DNA of 45,422 bases, taken from CAWUJT01 sp963922715 (lineage in GTDB: Bacteria; Pseudomonadota; Alphaproteobacteria; Rhodobacterales; Rhodobacteraceae). The notes beneath the pieces were generated by a model. The model was not told the DNA's origin, ran no database searches, and saw only the letters and a list, made by a program, of their open reading frames with translations. Positions 42,391 through 45,422 of this stretch are shown in pieces. Position 1 is the first letter of the stretch; each line of letters opens with the position of its first letter. The stretch is taken from positions 1 to 45,422 of the forward strand of contig CAWUJT010000009.1 of the NCBI GenBank assembly GCA_963922715.1, given 5' to 3'. A program made the position numbers and the translations under genes.

Positions 42391-42993
42391 ATGCCTGAAG
42401 GACTTAAGGAGATCGAGGCCTTAATCGCTTTGATGGCAAAACTTCCTGGCTTGGGCCCGCGCTCTGCGCGGCGCACTGTGCTGCATCTTATTAAGAAGCG
42501 CGACACACAAATGCGCCCCCTTGCGCAAGTCTTGACCCATGTTGCGGATACAGCACGTTCTTGTATGAACTGTGGAAATATTGGGTTGCGTGACGTCTGT
42601 GACATTTGCAAAGATGATCGCCGCATGAACGGACAGATATGCGTCGTTGAAGATGTTGCTGATCTTTGGGCGATGGAGCGCACAGATGTATTTCGCGGCC
42701 GATACCATGTTCTTGGCGGAACGCTGTCCCCTTTAGATGAAGTGGGGCCAGAACAGCTTCGCCTCCCATTATTAGAAAGTCGTCTTACTCAAGAGAATGT
42801 AAAAGAGTTGATCCTTGCGCTCAATGCGACACTAGAAGGTCAAACAACAGCCCATTACATTGAGCAAACGTTTGAAGACAAACATGACCTGACCATCAGC
42901 ACACTAGCACAAGGTGTTCCGATGGGCGGAGAGCTTGATTTTCTTGATGACGGAACGATTGCAACGGCGCTTTCCGCACGCAAAATATTATAA
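42391..42993 (+). CDS. recR: Recombination mediator protein RecR
   Basis: Acts with RecF and RecO to load RecA at gaps. The 200-residue product has an N-terminal helix-hairpin-helix (LPGLGPRSARRTVLHL, 18-33), a C4 zinc finger C58, C61, C70, C73, and a Toprim domain with ICVVEDVADLWAMERT and YHVLGGTLSPLDEVGPEQLRL. Normal length. No strong ribosome site, so it may depend on coupling to ybaB. Confidence 0.95.
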   Translation: MPEGLKEIEALIALMAKLPGLGPRSARRTVLHLIKKRDTQMRPLAQVLTHVADTARSCMNCGNIGLRDVCDICKDDRRMNGQICVVEDVADLWAMERTDVFRGRYHVLGGTLSPLDEVGPEQLRLPLLESRLTQENVKELILALNATLEGQTTAHYIEQTFEDKHDLTISTLAQGVPMGGELDFLDDGTIATALSARKIL

Positions 42994-43180
42994 TAAGGGA
43001 ACGTTGTTGCAGATTGCATTGTAAATATTTACTTACAAACTGTAGGTTAATCTTATAGATCATACATGCCTCTTTATGGAGAGGAAAAGATGTCAAAGGC
43101 TCTACGTCTGAAAACCAAAATTATCCCAAGTGTTCCATGTGTATTACACATTGTGCTTCTTAGACATCTAGTGATGTAAA
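42994..43180. other. recR-EAL intergenic region with nested palindromes
   Basis: At 43021-43032 GTAAATATTTAC is a perfect palindrome, and TTGTAA (43019-43024) with TTACAA (43033-43038) form a second, overlapping inverted repeat. Right before the EAL gene ACATC-TAGT-GATGT makes a small hairpin over the place where a ribosome site should be. No gene is visible. Confidence 0.4.
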
Positions 43181-43975
43181 ATGAGCGGCACCACAAAAGG
43201 CAACATACCCACGCTTGAAGAACTCAAGATAGGACTGGAGCGAGGAGAAATTAAATATCATGTGCAACCAATATTCAACATCAACAATGGGTTGGTTATA
43301 GGGGTAGAAGCCCTGATGCGCTGGCAGCGTTCACCGCATGAGTTGCTGATCCCAGAGTATTTTCTGGATGTTTTGACGGCTCATTATTCACCAACGCTCG
43401 CTCCACCTATTCAGGCAGCCAACAAAGTTGCAAGAATGTTTACATCACTATACCCAAATATGTTTTGCGCGTTCAACATATCCGGTGCTCTGTTTGATAA
43501 AACACAATCTATTTATACAGCTTGGATTAAAGATTTAATGAACAGTGTTCCAGCCACTCAAATTGTTTTTGAAATTGTTGAAACGGATACAATCAAAAAT
43601 TTGGAACAGGCACAAAGAGTGGCCCATGACCTACGCAAATCAGGAATGCGTATTGCACTGGATGATTTTGGCACCGGTCTGTCTAATTTAGATCGGTTAC
43701 GAGATTTTTCTGTCGATATTGTAAAAATTGACCGTCGCTTCATAACATCACTGGATGATAATCCCCGAAGTTTTGATATAATAAGAGGGTTGATGCAGAT
43801 CACAACCTCACTTGGTGTAGAAGTGATCGCAGAAGGTATAGAGAAGACCGAACAACTCAATATGTTGCGAGACCTCGGCATAACGCTTGGCCAAGGATAT
43901 TCTCTGGGCAAACCGGCAGATGCGCAATTTTGGTATACGCGGTTGCAGGATTATCCCTACTTCGAATTGTCATAA
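43181..43975 (+). CDS. EAL-domain cyclic-di-GMP phosphodiesterase, stand-alone
   Basis: The 264-residue product is a lone EAL domain with no GGDEF, PAS, receiver or membrane segment. All catalytic and metal residues are present: E43 in VEAL, N99 in FNISG, E131 in VFEIVE, D161 and D162 in DDFGTG, K182 in VKIDRRF, E218 in AEGIE and Q238 in GQGYSLG. It should degrade cyclic-di-GMP in the cytoplasm. The ribosome site is weak (GTGATG) and folded in a small hairpin. The gene is AT-richer than recR upstream. Confidence 0.9.
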   Translation: MSGTTKGNIPTLEELKIGLERGEIKYHVQPIFNINNGLVIGVEALMRWQRSPHELLIPEYFLDVLTAHYSPTLAPPIQAANKVARMFTSLYPNMFCAFNISGALFDKTQSIYTAWIKDLMNSVPATQIVFEIVETDTIKNLEQAQRVAHDLRKSGMRIALDDFGTGLSNLDRLRDFSVDIVKIDRRFITSLDDNPRSFDIIRGLMQITTSLGVEVIAEGIEKTEQLNMLRDLGITLGQGYSLGKPADAQFWYTRLQDYPYFELS

Positions 43976-44313
43976 ATGTTATCACCATATTGGGTGCACA
44001 ATGGCATCTTCAAGGCTGTAATCTTGCGGACATCTTGCTCACACCGGTGAGGCTATAATTATCGTCAACACATACACCAAACCTCTCGAATGGAGCGGTT
44101 GAAGCACACAGTCGTCAAACGCGCCGTCGCGTTCTCCTTCCGCATGTGCTTGCCTACCGGCGGCCATTCAGAATTCAAATCAGCGCATTCTCTCTTTCCT
44201 CTTGCCACTTTAGCACCTATATATGCCTTAAGTTCACCCACAGCGAGAACTCACAGTCACATCGGCTGTAGCCTTCAGGGCGATAGTCTCGCTTTGGCAC
44301 AAAGGAGAAGAAT
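43976..44313. other. Long intergenic region / leader upstream of trcR
   Basis: About 338 bases without a supported gene; an open frame at 44090-44356 has no family resemblance and runs into trcR in another frame. CTCAC-ACCG-GTGAG (44038-44051) sits just before a perfect TATAAT (44054-44059), though no good -35 box is placed for it. AGCGAGA (44242-44248) pairs with TCTCGCT (44287-44293), and GGC-TGTA-GCC lies in the loop, so the last 70 bases before trcR can fold around its ribosome site. Confidence 0.4.
44054..44059 (+). promoter_or_regulatory. Possible -10 element upstream of trcR
   Basis: TATAAT matches the -10 consensus exactly and is preceded by the imperfect operator-like palindrome CTCACACCGGTGAG. 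No -35 element is found at 16-18 bases, so an activator or an extended element would be needed. Confidence 0.3.
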
Positions 44314-45042
44314 ATGTCAAAACCACTTATGTCAAAAGCTACCGCAGTTTGGTTGATTGATAACACGACACTTACCTTTAAGCAGATTGGGGATTTCTGT
44401 GGTCTACATGAATTGGAAGTCCAGGGCATTGCAGATGGGGATGTGGCAGTTGGGGTTAAGGGCTTTGATCCGATTTCAAATAATCAATTGACCCTAGATG
44501 AAATCGCAGCGGGTGAAAAAGAGCCCGGTCATGTTCTGAAACTAAAATTCAACCCTGCCGCCAAGGGCGAGGAAAAGCGTCGGGGGCCCCGGTATACACC
44601 GCTGTCCAAACGGCAAGATCGGCCTGCAGCGATCCTATGGCTGGTGAAATTTCATCCCGAGTTGACAGATGCAGAAATTTCCCGGCTGGTCGGCACCACA
44701 AAACCGACGATTACCACAATCCGAGAGCGGACCCATTGGAACATTCAAAACCTGCAGCCCATCGACCCAGTGGCCCTAGGTCTATGCAAGCAAGTTGAAC
44801 TGGATGCTGTGATCCAAAAAGCAGCCGCACGCAAAGAAAAAGAAGGTACAACTATGAATGATGAGGCGCGGCGCAAGCTCGTGTCTACGGAACAGAGCCT
44901 TGTGGGAGACACAGAGGCTAAAATGCCATCTGCGATTGCAGGTCTGGAAAGTTTTACGCTGTCGAATACAGAAAAAACGGATGAGATCACCAACCCTGAT
45001 GCACTCTTTAACCTCCCAAAAACAATTAAGGAACAGGATTAA
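44314..45042 (+). CDS. trcR: DUF1013 protein / cell-cycle transcriptional regulator TrcR
   Basis: The 242-residue product matches the alphaproteobacterial DUF1013 family: ATAVWLIDNTTLTFKQIGDFCGLHELEVQGIADGD near the N terminus, KRRGPRYTPLSKRQDRPAAILWLVKFHPELTDAEISRLVGTTKPTITTIRERTHWN in the middle, and an acidic C-terminal tail. The central part has a helix-turn-helix look (DAEISRLVGTTKPTITTIRE). Family members are annotated as the cell-cycle regulator TrcR; I do not know its targets. AGGAG six bases upstream of the ATG is strong. A long structured leader precedes it. Confidence 0.87.
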   Translation: MSKPLMSKATAVWLIDNTTLTFKQIGDFCGLHELEVQGIADGDVAVGVKGFDPISNNQLTLDEIAAGEKEPGHVLKLKFNPAAKGEEKRRGPRYTPLSKRQDRPAAILWLVKFHPELTDAEISRLVGTTKPTITTIRERTHWNIQNLQPIDPVALGLCKQVELDAVIQKAAARKEKEGTTMNDEARRKLVSTEQSLVGDTEAKMPSAIAGLESFTLSNTEKTDEITNPDALFNLPKTIKEQD

Positions 45043-45116
45043 AAAAAATCTCAGCCAATGGTTTATGTGTACTGTTCAAGTGTTAGCAAGAAAAGCAAGG
45101 ATTGCCGCATTAACTC

Positions 45117-45142
45117 AGCTTTACTAAGCTATTTTCATTTTT
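45117..45142 (+). terminator. Weak intrinsic terminator after trcR
   Basis: AGCTT-TACT-AAGCT is followed by ATTTTCATTTTT, 75 bases beyond the trcR stop. The stem is short and AT-rich. Confidence 0.4.
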
Positions 45143-45419
45143 CCGCTTTGGTTTCATGCGGCTCATAGAGGTTATCGCAATTGAGCTGCAGTATGTCGCA
45201 TAAGCAGGTTATTGTTTGTGGATCTGTTTGGGCGCGCGCAATCGGCCAAGCCCTTTGGCTTTGAAGATTATGATCCTCAGAAGCATTCATTTGCCACATT
45301 TTGTGGGTCTTTTTTTCATTTAACTTCGGATTTCTGCGTTGCTCAAGGTTGCAGGTGATGGGGCCTGTGAGGTTGATATGGGAGTGCGCGATTGGGGCGG
45401 TGTGGCGCATAAGAAACAC
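45135..45419 (-). pseudogene. Possible XRE/Cro-CI-type repressor fragment at the window edge
   Basis: An open frame of about 94 residues whose C-terminal third, TDPQTITCLCDILQLNCDN followed by LYE, has the spacing of the last helices of small Cro/CI-type regulators (a TI..LC..L....DLLE-like pattern). The upstream part shows no clear helix-turn-helix and no family match. The frame may continue beyond the window. I see no ribosome site for the first ATG. It could be a decayed gene, or chance. Confidence 0.25.
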
Positions 45420-45422
45420 CCA

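Noticed and set aside
44090..44356. Open frame of 88 codons upstream of trcR as a small gene
   Set aside because: No ribosome site, no recognisable sequence, and it runs into trcR in a different frame; the region is better explained as a leader.

Overview
The window looks like chromosomal DNA of a marine alphaproteobacterium of the Rhodobacteraceae (Roseobacter group). The evidence is MipZ, the DUF1013/TrcR regulator, the alphaproteobacterial form of small SRP RNA, a cysteine-free L31, an Irr-type iron box in front of mbfA, a SecA-linked family protein and the rimP-nusA-ylxR-infB order. It is almost entirely core housekeeping DNA: dense, with many ATGA stop/start overlaps. I see no prophage, insertion sequence, CRISPR array or tRNA gene. 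All names rest on reading motifs and family resemblance by eye; no search was run.

Layout. 1-3.4 kb: moeB (+) converges on a minus-strand run trmD > rplS > rpmE > mipZ. 3.7-7.1 kb: a LysR regulator abuts the minus-strand run cinA-like > GNAT > OmpA-like protein. 7.2-9.5 kb: sfsA, map, radC (+). 9.5-13.5 kb: secA and a SecA-adjacent anchored protein (-). 13.7-16.1 kb: parvulin, argJ, mutT (+), coupled by ATGA overlaps. 16.1-18.0 kb: an NDUFAF5-like methyltransferase coupled to hemH (-). 18.0-20.3 kb: comF, grxC, a nitrilase-family amidohydrolase and a MarR regulator (+). 20.3-22.1 kb: ubiG (-) and pip (+). 22.1-27.1 kb: a minus-strand series of GNAT, mbfA, AEC carrier, HAD, ornithine-cyclodeaminase-like protein and alpha/beta hydrolase. 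27.1-31.0 kb: leuD, a membrane protein, an anchored nuclease-fold protein and leuB (-). 31.0-32.9 kb: a divergent DUF4198 / HupE-like pair. 32.9-39.9 kb: nudC, a SRPBCC protein and the rimP-nusA-ylxR-infB operon (-). 40.0-43.0 kb: SRP RNA, dnaX, ybaB, recR (+). 43.2-45.0 kb: a stand-alone EAL phosphodiesterase and trcR (+), then a possible repressor remnant at the right edge.

How the genes work together. Most belong to information flow: ribosome assembly (rplS, rpmE, trmD, rimP), transcription elongation and initiation (nusA, infB), replication and repair (dnaX, ybaB, recR, radC), export (secA, SRP RNA, a parvulin) and N-terminal processing (map). The rest are biosynthesis (leuB, leuD, argJ, hemH, ubiG, moeB), nucleotide hygiene (mutT, nudC) and iron handling (mbfA).

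The points I find most worth a second look are: a terminator hairpin directly before the likely rimP start, which would act as an attenuator; a perfect Irr-like palindrome over the mbfA promoter; the DUF4198/HupE pair, whose start codons overlap and whose predicted mature proteins both begin His-Glu; a nuclease-fold protein lacking expected catalytic residues and with no ordinary start codon; and a structured leader upstream of trcR. I did not find a clear multi-gene system of a wholly new type.
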